Below are positions 23,658 through 31,426 of a stretch of DNA of 38,011 bases, in pieces. Both the position numbers and the translations under genes were made by a program. Positions within the stretch are counted from its first letter, which is position 1. Each line of letters opens with the position of its first letter. The stretch is from Mycobacterium ostraviense (GTDB lineage Bacteria > Actinomycetota > Actinomycetes > Mycobacteriales > Mycobacteriaceae): positions 3,765,514 to 3,803,524 of the forward strand of contig NZ_NKRE01000001.1 of the NCBI RefSeq assembly GCF_002705925.1, read 5' to 3'. The notes under the pieces were generated by a model. It saw only the letters and a program-made list of their open reading frames with translations, had not been told where the DNA came from and did not search any database.

Positions 23658-25256
23658 TCAGTTGACGGTGGCCGAGAACGAATTGACGGCAAGGCCGACG
23701 CCGCCGTTCCACGGCTCGAATCCGGCCTGAATGCTGGTGAGGTACCAGGAATTGGTTATCTCGCCCCGGTTGCGAACATCGCTGACGAAATCCAGCACGC
23801 TGAAGCTCCAGGAGTTGATCGGCGTCGGCGCGACGTAGGAGATCACGTTGTTACTGCCGTTGTTGCCTTGCCAGACATCCCAGTTGCGACCGCCGATGGT
23901 GGCGGTGCCGACCTTCGCGCCGACCGGTTGGATGGAGCCTTGGCGGTTGAACCAAATCATGATCTCCATCTGGTTGACGCCGTCCTTTATCGGTGTCGGG
24001 TCCAGCCAGATGTCATACGCCGCATCATAAGTGCCACTGGCATAGCCGTAACTGATGCTGCTGTTAGCACCGTTGAGCTGGCTCAGCTGGGCCGGCAGCC
24101 TGCTGCCCGGAGAGCAATTGCTGTAATGGCAGCCCAGGTAGACCGACGGGTATGACAGCGGAGCGCCGTTGGTGGGCGCCGAGCCGTCCTCTTTGGTGAT
24201 GGTGAACCCGGTCGCGGTGACGTTGATGCACTGCGCGGCACTGGTGCCCCACCGATTGTTCTGAACGACGTAGGCGCCTCCTATCGTCGTCGTTCCGAAC
24301 TGATCGCAAATCTGGGTGGCGCTGGTGGTCGCGCTCGTGGTTGTCGGCGGAGTCGTGGACTGGCTGGTTGATCCCGATCCGCCGGTGCAGGACTGGCCGT
24401 TGAGCAGACAATTCGTCGGTGGCGCATACGCGCCCGTCTGGGCGGCCTGGAAACCGACGGTGACCGAATTGCCCGGAGCGATTGTGCTGTTATAAGACTC
24501 GGGAGTCAGCACGTAATGCGTACCGGATTGGGCAAGTTTGCTGCTCCACGCATTGGCGATGGATTCGCCAGCGGGCAAGTCGAATTCGAGTTTCCAACCG
24601 TTCAGCTGTGCGGCGCCGGGGTTGGCGATGTTGTAGTTGGCCACGAATCCGGTATTCCATTGCGAGGTCACCGACAACGTCGCGGTCGCCGCGCCGGGAG
24701 TGGCGGACCCCGTCGTCGAAGTCGTGGTCGTCGTGGTCGTCGGTGTCGTCGTGGTCGGTGTCGTGGTCGTGGTGGTGGTCGTAGTGGGAGTTGTAGTCGC
24801 AGTGGTAGTCGTGGTGCTTGGGGTCGATCCCGCGGTGCAGGGTTGTCCATTCACCAGACAGTTCGCCGGTGGTGAATAGGCGCCGGTCAGCGCGGCCTGG
24901 AAGCCAATGCTGATGGAGCCGCCGGGCGCAATCGTTCGATTGTAATCTTCGGGGGTCAGGACGAAGTGCGTTCCGGACTGGGCCAGCTTGCTACTCCACA
25001 CATTGGTGATCGATTCGTCTGCGGGCAAATCGAATTCGACCGTCCAGTCGGTCAGCTGAGCCGAGCCCGAGTTCACTATTTTGTAGTTGGCTACAAAGCC
25101 GGTGTTCCACTGCGAGGTCACGGCCAAGGTTGCGGTCACCGCGGCCGCATGAGCTATCGGAGATGCGAGAATGACGGTGAAGGCAATGACGAATGCCGAC
25201 ACGACAACGTGAAATGTTGGGCGCCAGCATCTCTCATACGTGTTCGATCCGCGCAT
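23658..25256 (-). CDS. Secreted CBM2-CBM2-GH12 cellulase-like protein
   Basis: 532 residues from the ATG at 25256. Residues 14-38 are a signal sequence ending in IAHAAA. Then come CBM2 cellulose-binding module 1 (~41-140), a Thr/Pro linker (~146-187), CBM2 module 2 (~188-290), a second Thr/Ser linker, and a GH12 endoglucanase domain (~315-532). Each CBM keeps the binding tryptophans (SQWNTGF, DWTVEFDLP / GWKLEFDLP, VWSSK / AWSSK). In the GH12 domain the nucleophile is Glu431 (QMEIMIWFN) and the acid/base Glu514 (GFEPWNGG); both are present. It would act outside the cell on cellulose or mixed beta-glucan. In M. tuberculosis, GH12/CBM2 genes (celA2a/celA2b) are split; this copy is intact. No other polysaccharide gene is near. 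Confidence 0.93.
   Translation of the reverse strand: MRGSNTYERCWRPTFHVVVSAFVIAFTVILASPIAHAAAVTATLAVTSQWNTGFVANYKIVNSGSAQLTDWTVEFDLPADESITNVWSSKLAQSGTHFVLTPEDYNRTIAPGGSISIGFQAALTGAYSPPANCLVNGQPCTAGSTPSTTTTTATTTPTTTTTTTTTPTTTTPTTTTTTTSTTGSATPGAATATLSVTSQWNTGFVANYNIANPGAAQLNGWKLEFDLPAGESIANAWSSKLAQSGTHYVLTPESYNSTIAPGNSVTVGFQAAQTGAYAPPTNCLLNGQSCTGGSGSTSQSTTPPTTTSATTSATQICDQFGTTTIGGAYVVQNNRWGTSAAQCINVTATGFTITKEDGSAPTNGAPLSYPSVYLGCHYSNCSPGSRLPAQLSQLNGANSSISYGYASGTYDAAYDIWLDPTPIKDGVNQMEIMIWFNRQGSIQPVGAKVGTATIGGRNWDVWQGNNGSNNVISYVAPTPINSWSFSVLDFVSDVRNRGEITNSWYLTSIQAGFEPWNGGVGLAVNSFSATVN
24387..25136 (-). repeat. Duplicated CBM2 coding segments
   Basis: The two CBM2 modules (25136-24837 and 24695-24387) are near copies: TATL(A/S)VTSQWNTGFVANY opens both, and LTPE(D/S)YN(R/S)TIAPG and CL(V/L)NGQ(P/S)C close both. 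This is an in-gene tandem duplication separated by the linker and a possible site of recombination. Confidence 0.85.
24696..24821 (-). repeat. Low-complexity Thr/Pro linker (GTC/GTG-rich on the plus strand)
   Basis: About 42 codons, mostly threonine with scattered Pro, between the two CBM2 modules. At DNA level it is a degenerate repeat of gtcgtggtcgtc units, prone to length change by slippage. It is a glycosylatable linker of the usual cellulase type. Confidence 0.85.
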
Positions 25257-25429
25257 CCGGGCAACGTTATAGCTGAGCCAATGGCAATGGTGATAGTCGA
25301 CTTCTAAAGCTGCCGTATCTTCGCCCAACTGAAACCGTCATGAAATTATCCGTAATTACCGCTATTGCGCGATGCCGCGATCTGCCCGAAATGCCCGCGA
25401 CTGAGTGACTCGGCCGCAACATCATTACG

Positions 25430-27142
25430 CTAGCCAAGTACCGGGAGCAGGAGCCGCGACGTCGAGCGGACGGTGTTCAGGCTGCTGGTACCTACGCTGG
25501 CATGCCGGAAACCCATGATGGCGGGCACCGCCGGATCTTGGTCGTCGCTGGTGAGCACCAGCTGGATGCGGTGCCCGCTCTTGAACCGGCGAGCGTTGGG
25601 GACCAACGGGATTCGATATACGACGTCTTGTCCTACCGGTATCCCTTGGGCATTCGTGCAGGGCAACGCCGGCGCCCCGGGGCGGCTGGCCGCCTCGTCG
25701 ACCGCACGCATGCTGGCGCGCAGCCAACCCGCCGTCACATCGGTGGTTTGGCCATCGGGCGCCACGTCCTGCAGTGTGACAATCCACGCGGTGTCGATCG
25801 CTGTCGCCGATGCCACCAGTCGCAGCTCGATGTCGCCGACGACATCGAGGTCCTCACTGAGCGGAGTGCCGGTCCAAGTCAGCATCGACGGCGGATCGAT
25901 AGCACTCGGCTTGACGCGGCCCAATCCTGAACCCAGCACCATGAATTCGCGGCTGCCCGGCTCACCCTCGTCCGTGCGCAACGTGCCGTCGGCGCGCAGG
26001 GCGAGTTCACGGTGCGGCATCATTGACGGCGGCCATGACTCGGCGGTACGCCATTCGTCGGCGCCGGGCAGAAGATAGCGGATCGGCGGCCCGTCGAGGA
26101 TTCCGGTGTCGCGGCCCTTGAGCCAGTGGTCGTACCAGGCAAGAGCTTCGACGTGCAGACTTTCCCATGGCCAGGTCAGGCCGAACTTGCCGAGTAGGCC
26201 CATTCGCACACAAGCGTTGTCCGACAATTCGTTCCAGCTGGCAAATGTCGACGGGAGGTGTAGTGGCACGTTGTCCCAATCACAGCCGAGGTACACCGGG
26301 ATGTCGATTTCCTTCAGTAGCGGCAACAGGTTTCGCTCCTGCCACCACTCATCGCGGGTTGGATGCCTGACGGCGGCGTCCAGCCACAGCTCGTCCCACG
26401 GATACGGATTGTGCGGTAGGCGGAGGAGCTGGCGCAGCATGGTGAGCGCTGACTCCCCGTTCAGGGTTTCGAACTTCTTATGCACCCGCGGGCTGTTGAG
26501 CACCCGGCGAACCAGACCGACGGGCTTGCTGCGCCAGAGCTTGTCGCTGCGCTCGGCCGTCAGGCCGGTCATCGCGAGGAAGGGGGTGACGAAAGACGAG
26601 CTCAGCAGGCCGTGATGGTTGGCTCCCTCGTAGAGGTCGGTGGTCACCGCCAGGGGGAAGATCGCCTTGAGGTGCGGCGGGCGCTCGACGGCGGCCTCGA
26701 GCTGGCTCATCGCGAAGTAGCTGATGCCGATCATGCCGACGTTTCCGTCGCACCAGGGTTGTGCGGCGACCCATTCGACAAGGTCGTAGAGGTCTTGGCG
26801 CTCCTGTGCGTCGAAGAAGCTGAACGTGCCGCCGGACCCGCAGGTGCCGCGGAGGTTGGCGATGACGTGCGCATAGCCGCGCGAAACCCAGAAATCGGTC
26901 GCGCCGGCCTCGATGAAGCCGGCGGGTGCGCCGAAGTCCTGCATCTGCCGCGGGTAGGGCGACGCGGCCAGCAGCGCGGGGAAGCGGCCGTCGGAATCGG
27001 GCCGGTGCACATCGGCCAGCAACGTGGTCCCGTCGCGGACCGTGATCGCCGCGTTGGCGTCGGCGCGGGAGGCGTACCGCGGCTCGCTGAGGTTCCGGTA
27101 TTGCCGGCCGGTGGTCTGCGGACCATTGAGCAACTTCGTCAT
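25430..27142 (-). CDS. CocE/NonD-family alpha/beta hydrolase (X-Pro dipeptidyl-peptidase S15 type)
   Basis: 570 residues from the ATG at 27142. Residues 30-330 form the S15 hydrolase domain: RDGTTLLADVHRP, NLRGTCGSGG (oxyanion region) and the nucleophile Ser141 in GMIGISYFAM. The family consensus is GxSYxG; the last Gly is Ala here. The C-terminal ~230 residues are the jelly-roll domain (LTWTGTPLSEDLDVVGDIEL, GWLRASMRA, RIQLVLTSDD). Family members hydrolyse esters or amides, for example cocaine esterase and acyl peptidases. It is divergent from a TetR gene and carries a leaderless-type promoter overlapped by inverted repeats, so it is probably that TetR's target. Confidence 0.9.
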   Translation of the reverse strand: MTKLLNGPQTTGRQYRNLSEPRYASRADANAAITVRDGTTLLADVHRPDSDGRFPALLAASPYPRQMQDFGAPAGFIEAGATDFWVSRGYAHVIANLRGTCGSGGTFSFFDAQERQDLYDLVEWVAAQPWCDGNVGMIGISYFAMSQLEAAVERPPHLKAIFPLAVTTDLYEGANHHGLLSSSFVTPFLAMTGLTAERSDKLWRSKPVGLVRRVLNSPRVHKKFETLNGESALTMLRQLLRLPHNPYPWDELWLDAAVRHPTRDEWWQERNLLPLLKEIDIPVYLGCDWDNVPLHLPSTFASWNELSDNACVRMGLLGKFGLTWPWESLHVEALAWYDHWLKGRDTGILDGPPIRYLLPGADEWRTAESWPPSMMPHRELALRADGTLRTDEGEPGSREFMVLGSGLGRVKPSAIDPPSMLTWTGTPLSEDLDVVGDIELRLVASATAIDTAWIVTLQDVAPDGQTTDVTAGWLRASMRAVDEAASRPGAPALPCTNAQGIPVGQDVVYRIPLVPNARRFKSGHRIQLVLTSDDQDPAVPAIMGFRHASVGTSSLNTVRSTSRLLLPVLG

Positions 27143-27199
27143 AATTTCACGCTACGTTGAAATTAGTCTCAACGCAAGATGGAATTCTGCGGGTATGGT
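27142..27199. promoter_or_regulatory. Divergent leaderless promoters with overlapping inverted repeats (cocE-like / tetR)
   Basis: For the minus-strand hydrolase, TTGCGT - 17 nt - TAGCGT (27154-27149) - 6 nt - ATG is a textbook leaderless promoter. For the plus-strand TetR, TATGGT (27194-27199) lies 6 nt before the GTG at 27206. Across the first promoter are two inverted repeats: TAATTTC-N10-GAAATTA (27142-27165) and CGTTGA-N8-TCAACG (27155-27174). A repressor bound there would block the hydrolase promoter and could affect its own. Confidence 0.6.
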
Positions 27200-27205
27200 G
27201 TGACT

Positions 27206-27805
27206 GTGGCGAAACGGTCCAGCACCCCCGGCCCGCGCGACGACCGTGGCGTGCTGGCGGCGCGCATCCTCACCGCGGCGCGCGAAGAGTTCGCCGAGCA
27301 CGGCTGGGCCGGCACGGCGATCCGCGCCGTCGCGCGCGCCGCCGACGTCGACCCGGCGCTGATCTACCACTACTTCGGCTCCAAGGAAGGCCTGCTCGAC
27401 GCTGCGACCTCGCCACCGCAGAAGTGGCTCGACTCGGTCGCCACGACCTGGGCCACGCCCAAGGCCGAGCTGGGCAGGCAACTGATCCGCAACGTGCTCG
27501 ACATCTGGACCGATGAGGAGGTCGGTCCCGCGCTGCGCGCGGTGGTGCTGACCGCCGCCCACGAACCCACGACCCGCGAAAAGCTCCGGCTGATCGTCGA
27601 GCGGGGGCTGATCGGTGAGTCGACGCTCGCCGACGACGAGGGCGAACGGCTGCGTCGCAGTGGGCTGATCGCCAGTCAGCTGATCGGCTTCGCGCTGCTG
27701 CGCTACGTCTGGAAAATCGAGCCGATCGCGTCGATGCCCGAGGACGAGGTGGTGGCAGCACTTGCGCCCAACCTGCAGCGCTACGTCGACGGCGACATCA
27801 CCTGA
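27206..27805 (+). CDS. TetR/AcrR-family transcriptional regulator
   Basis: 199 residues from the GTG at 27206, chosen because TATGGT ends 6 nt before it (leaderless pattern) and no Shine-Dalgarno is present; a GTG at 27200 and an ATG at 27179 are also in frame. The helix-turn-helix is TAIRAVARAADVDPALIYHYF, followed by GSKEGLLDAA. The ligand-binding half is of the TetR_C type common in mycobacteria (ALRAVVLTAAHEPTTREKLR; SQLIGFALLRYVWKIEPIAS). Divergent from the CocE-type hydrolase, with inverted repeats in between, so it is probably a local repressor of that gene. Its end abuts the NRPS remnant. Confidence 0.9.
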   Translation: MAKRSSTPGPRDDRGVLAARILTAAREEFAEHGWAGTAIRAVARAADVDPALIYHYFGSKEGLLDAATSPPQKWLDSVATTWATPKAELGRQLIRNVLDIWTDEEVGPALRAVVLTAAHEPTTREKLRLIVERGLIGESTLADDEGERLRRSGLIASQLIGFALLRYVWKIEPIASMPEDEVVAALAPNLQRYVDGDIT

Positions 27806-27829
27806 AGAGGGTCTGGCGAGCGCCCGCAC

Positions 27830-29090
27830 GACGTGGTGCAGGTGCAGCAGCAGGAGGAAGCCGCCCGGTTGCCGCCGGCCGGGCACTGCCGCAGGAGTCG
27901 TGCTGGGGTGCCAGGCCGGCGCGCAGCATCCGCGGTTGCGCGAGGTCGAAGGCCGGCGCGAAAAACCGGTCGGCGGTCAGGTGCCACGCTTCGCCGTCGC
28001 GCGCGTCCACCGAGTCCCAGGGGTCGTAGGGATCACCGACTTCTTGGCGCAGGCCGTCCAGGGCGGCCCGCAACGCGGTGCGCAGCGCGGGATGGCGGGC
28101 CACCAATCGGCGTACCGCCACGCGCAAGGCAACCACGTCGGGAGTGCCTTGCAGCTGGAAGGCCAGTCGCACGTCGTGGGCGCGGTTCTGCGGGTCGCGC
28201 TGCTGCAGCAACCACAGCCGTTGTTGCTCGGACGTGGCCGGGGCGCTGCGCAGCCCGGTCGGGGCCGGCACCGGCGGGTAGTGGCCGGCGTGGGCGCCGG
28301 TGGCGATTGCGTCGGCCAGGGCGGCGAAGTCCTTGCCGATCACGTCGGCGGGTGGGACGTCGACCTGCCAGCGCCACTGGATTTCGAAACGCAGCCGCGG
28401 CGCGGTCAGGGAATCGCCGCCGCCGGTGACGAATCGGTCGCTCGCGGCGAGATCGGGCACGCCAAGGACGCCGCCCGCCATTTCGAGTAGTTCGCGCAGG
28501 AGGTACCGCCGGTCAGCAGCGGTGTCCACACCTCGAACGTCAACGCGTCGAAGGCGGGGTTGGACAGGCTGGCAACCCGCGTGCCGGCCTCGAAGCGCAG
28601 CCATCCCGGCTCGGCCAGGCGCAGTATGCCGGCGTCGCAGACTTCGACGCCCTTGGGTAGCCCGGTCGTTCCCGAGGTGTAGAAGACGAAACCCGGGTCC
28701 TGCGGCGGTGCGTCGACGTCGTCAAGGGGCCCCGCCCCGGCGTCGAGCAGGTCGGCTGCTCGCAGCGCCCGCACCGAAGCCGGCGTCGGTGCCGCCTCCG
28801 GACCGGCGCACACCACGGCCACGCTGTCCGAGTCCGCAACGATGTGGCGTTGCCGCGCGACCGGGCTGTCCGCGTCGAGCGGCACCACGGTGGCCCCGGC
28901 GCGGCGAATGCCAGCATGACGCAGACCAGCTGCCACGATCGGGGTAGGCACACCGCAACGGCTTGCCCCGGACCGATACCCGCGGCGTGCAGGCGCCCGC
29001 GAGGCTGCGGCGATTGGCCCGGCCATCGGGTGTCGTGGCTGCGGCGGTCAGCGTTTGCGGCTCCACGCTGGTACTTTCGCCCGCGCGGCG
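27830..29090 (-). pseudogene. Degraded non-ribosomal peptide synthetase fragment (A-PCP-C remnants)
   Basis: Read on the minus strand, pieces of an adenylation domain lie in three frames: QTLTAAATTPDGRANRR, then LHAAGIGPGQAVAVCLPRSW (A2), then FVFYTSGTTGLPKG (A3) and NPAFDALTFEVWTPLLTGG (A4). Frame changes fall near 28995 and 28906. At about 28504 the A domain stops and a carrier domain begins (LRELLEM, VLGVPDLAASDRF, GGGDSL with the phosphopantetheine Ser), so A5-A10 (about 300 residues) are deleted out of frame. A condensation domain start follows (SEQQRLWLLQQ; RHPALRTAL), broken again near 27885, where a degenerate HHxxxDG region (LHLHHVVRA) appears in another frame. It ends beside the TetR gene. 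Non-functional. Confidence 0.88.
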
Positions 29091-29163
29091 CGTCGCTGTC
29101 TGTCGTGTTTTCAGCCCTACTTCGAGCGGAGCGGCCCGTCCCCTGATCGGGTGACGATGCCTT

Positions 29164-29175
29164 CCCCCCGGGGGG
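29164..29175. promoter_or_regulatory. CCCCCCGGGGGG palindrome upstream of the His-rich gene
   Basis: A perfect 12-bp palindrome followed by TA. On the minus strand it reads TACCCCCCGGGGGGAAG. G/C-tract palindromes flanked by TA are the form of CsoR/RcnR-family metal-sensor operators, and the next gene downstream encodes a metal-binding protein. It lies 140 nt before that start. No CsoR-type gene is in the window, so the link is inferred. Confidence 0.4.
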
Positions 29176-29315
29176 TAGACGGCCTTCTCGGTGACTTTCT
29201 GCTTTTGTCCGGGGTGGCAGATAGCTCACCATGGAAGTGCGGCAGTCGCTGACCAACGTCGAGAAGCCGCCGTGTTGAATTGTGTCCAGTCGAAATCGGT
29301 TGTCAGGAGGACCAA

Positions 29316-29618
29316 ATGAACGCTGTAGCTCACGAGCAGCATGTGGGTCACGACCATCCGCATGGGCACGGGTGTGGGCATGTCGCGATTCCGCACGGTG
29401 ATCACGTCGACTATGTGCACGACGGTCACCTGCATCGACAGCATGGCGATCACTTTGACGAATGCGAACCGGCCGGCGGCCACGCGATGCATGAGGGGCA
29501 CGACCACACTCACGGCGAGGGCTGCGGACATGTGGCGGTTCCGCACGGTGACCACGTCGACTATGTGCACGACGGGTGCCGCCATGCCGCCCATGACGGT
29601 CACTACGACGAGCACTGA
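29316..29618 (+). CDS. Small His-rich metal-binding protein with internal 50-residue repeat
   Basis: 100 residues from the ATG at 29316, with AGGAGG (29305-29310) 5 nt upstream, a near-perfect Shine-Dalgarno. It has 27 His and 4 Cys and is very acidic otherwise. The block GH(D)HxHGxGCGHVA(I/V)PHG, followed by DHVDYVHDG, occurs at residues 11-37 and again at 61-87, exactly 50 residues apart, so the gene arose by internal duplication. No signal peptide or membrane helix is present, so it is cytoplasmic. The composition fits buffering or delivery of Zn, Ni, Co or Cu. A C6G6 palindrome upstream resembles a metal-sensor operator. Similar small His-rich proteins occur in actinobacteria, but a defined function is not known to me. 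Confidence 0.88.
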   Translation: MNAVAHEQHVGHDHPHGHGCGHVAIPHGDHVDYVHDGHLHRQHGDHFDECEPAGGHAMHEGHDHTHGEGCGHVAVPHGDHVDYVHDGCRHAAHDGHYDEH

Positions 29619-29743
29619 ACAATCCCCGGGCTCGTAGCCCGCGTCGCTGAGCCGGTATCGGTTCGGTAAAGCGTTTGCCGAGTTTCGCCGACCCTGCGTG
29701 TGGCTGCGCCGAGTTCGGCACGAGCACCCGCGACAATGTCGGG

Positions 29744-30517
29744 ATGCCTGGAATGCGGCGGCTCTGTCCGGTCGTGGTCGCCGCGCTGCTCGTCGCGGTT
29801 GCCGGTGGCTGCCAAGACGCCCGCGTCGCATCGCCCCGGTTATCGGGGACCGTCGGGTCCCTGCCGGTGCGGCCCGTCGGGACCACGGTCCCGTCCGGCA
29901 CCGGCATGCCGCCGCTCAGCGACGCGGCGCACGCGGCCGGGTTCGTCGACGTCCGAAGCGTGGTGCCCGACGCCGTCATCGACCTGCGCTACGCGACGAC
30001 CAACAACTTCACTCACACCCAGCTCTATCCGGCCGATGCCCGGTGCCTGGTACACCAATCGATGGCCCAAGGACTTGCGGCGGCCGCGGTCGCACTGCGC
30101 CCGCAAGGGCACGTGTTGGTCTTCTGGGACTGCTACCGCCCACACGAGGCGCAAGTCAAGATGTTCAACGCGGTTCCCAACCCGGCGTGGGTGGCACGGC
30201 CGGGACCGTATGCCCGCAGCCACGAGGCCGGCCGCTCGGTCGATGTGACGTTCACCAGCCCGCAACAAAGCTGCCCGGCCGAGCATCAGGTGGCCGGACT
30301 GTGCCTCGCCGACATGGGCACCGACTTCGACGACTTCTCTTCGCGGGCAACGGCATTCGCGAGCCAGGGGGTGACCGTGGCGGCTCAGGCGAACCGGGCC
30401 GCGCTGCGGGAGGCCATGAAATACGGCGGGCTGAACGTGTACGCCGGCGAGTGGTGGCATTTCGACGGTCCCGGCGCCGACGTCGACCGTCCGGTTCTCG
30501 ACGTGCCGGTCGACTAG
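29744..30517 (+). CDS. VanX-family D-Ala-D-Ala dipeptidase-like lipoprotein
   Basis: 257 residues from the ATG at 29744; an ATG at 29753 is also possible. GACAAT (29732-29737) ends 6 nt before 29744, which would make the mRNA leaderless. A lipoprotein signal peptide ends in VAVAGGC with lipidated Cys23. The M15D peptidase domain has all zinc and catalytic residues: Arg82 (IDLRYATTNNFT), His160 and Asp167 (SHEAGRSVDV), Glu236 and His239 (GEWWHFD). VanX homologues cut D-Ala-D-Ala; outside vancomycin-resistant hosts they serve in dipeptide use or wall turnover. Here it would be anchored on the outside of the membrane. No vanH/vanA-type genes are near, so glycopeptide resistance is not implied. 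Confidence 0.92.
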   Translation: MPGMRRLCPVVVAALLVAVAGGCQDARVASPRLSGTVGSLPVRPVGTTVPSGTGMPPLSDAAHAAGFVDVRSVVPDAVIDLRYATTNNFTHTQLYPADARCLVHQSMAQGLAAAAVALRPQGHVLVFWDCYRPHEAQVKMFNAVPNPAWVARPGPYARSHEAGRSVDVTFTSPQQSCPAEHQVAGLCLADMGTDFDDFSSRATAFASQGVTVAAQANRAALREAMKYGGLNVYAGEWWHFDGPGADVDRPVLDVPVD

Positions 30518-30521
30518 CGCA

Positions 30522-30536
30522 TCTCATAATATGAGA
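30522..30536. promoter_or_regulatory. TCTCAT-AAT-ATGAGA palindrome
   Basis: A perfect 6-bp inverted repeat with a 3-nt centre, just 5 nt after the vanX-like stop and about 70 nt before the methyltransferase start, in a notably AT-rich stretch. It is likely an operator for the methyltransferase promoter (TTATAG at 30564-30569 is a possible -10). A terminator is unlikely as the stem is AT-rich and no T run follows. Confidence 0.45.
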
Positions 30537-30608
30537 CGAACATTTCAAATAGTGAGTTGAGGTTATAGGCTGGCGACACCGATGACGCGCCGACCAAGGG
30601 AACCCGCC

Positions 30609-31422
30609 ATGAACGACCGCTCTGCGACCAGCTACACGCACGGACATCACGAGTCGGTGCTGCGCAGTCATCGGGTGCGCACCGCGGAGAATTCCGCCGG
30701 CTACCTGCTGCCCCACCTGAAGCCGGGGATGACGGTGCTGGACGTCGGTTGCGGGCCCGCGACGATCACCGTCGACCTCGCCGCCCGGGTGGCGCCGGGA
30801 TGGGTGACGGCCGTCGAGCAAACCGACGACGCCTTGAGCCTGGGCCGCGCCGAGGCCCAGCGGCGCAACGTCTCGAACGTCTCATTCGTGACCTCCGACG
30901 TGCACGCGCTCGACTTTCCTGACGACACCTTCGATGTCGTCCATGCTCACCAGGTGTTACAACACCTCGCCGATCCCGTGCAGGCACTGCGGGAGATGCG
31001 GCGGGTGTGCGCGCCGGGCGGAGTTGTCGCGGCTCGTGATGCCGATTACGGGGGATTTATCGTGGTTTCCACGGCTGCCCGCGCTGGACCTGTGGCTGCG
31101 ACTCTACGACCGGGCGGCTCGCGCCAACGGTGGCGAGCCGGACGCGGGCCGGCGGCTGCTGTCGTGGGCCCTTGCGGCCGGCTTCGACGACATCACGCCG
31201 ACCGGCAGCATCTGGTGTTTCGCGACGGCCGAGACCCGCGACTGGTGGGGCGGAATGTGGGCCGACCGCATCCTGCAGTCGGACCTGTCTCGTCAACTGG
31301 TGGACTCGGGCATGGCCACAACAGTTGAGCTGAAAGAGATCTCGGCGGCGTGGCGCTCCTGGGCTGGCGCCCCGGATTCCTGGCTGGCGATGCCCCACGG
31401 CGAAATCCTTTGCCGAGCGTAG
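30609..31422 (+). pseudogene. SAM-dependent methyltransferase, disrupted by a single frameshift
   Basis: From the ATG at 30609 (AAGGGAA upstream) the protein reads as a class I methyltransferase: VLDVGCGPATITVDLAA (motif I), VTAVEQTDDAL, FPDDTFDVVHAHQVLQHLAD and EMRRVCAPGGVVAARDADYGG. At about 31062 the match shifts frame: after GGF, the correct continuation WFPRLPALDLWLRLYDRAAR is found one base later, then LAAGFDDITPTGSIWCFAT and so on to the stop at 31420-31422. One extra G in atcGtggtttcc explains it. Everything else is intact, about 270 residues in total. Either a recent null mutation or a sequencing error. Confidence 0.85.
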
Positions 31423-31426
31423 GGAT

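Noticed and set aside
24696..24821. Repetitive gtcgtggtc tract as a possible CRISPR or VNTR locus
   Set aside because: It is in frame and encodes the Thr/Pro linker between two CBM2 domains; no spacers are present.
29744..30517. Glycopeptide-resistance cluster
   Set aside because: Only a VanX-like dipeptidase is present; no VanH, VanA/B ligase or VanRS genes surround it.
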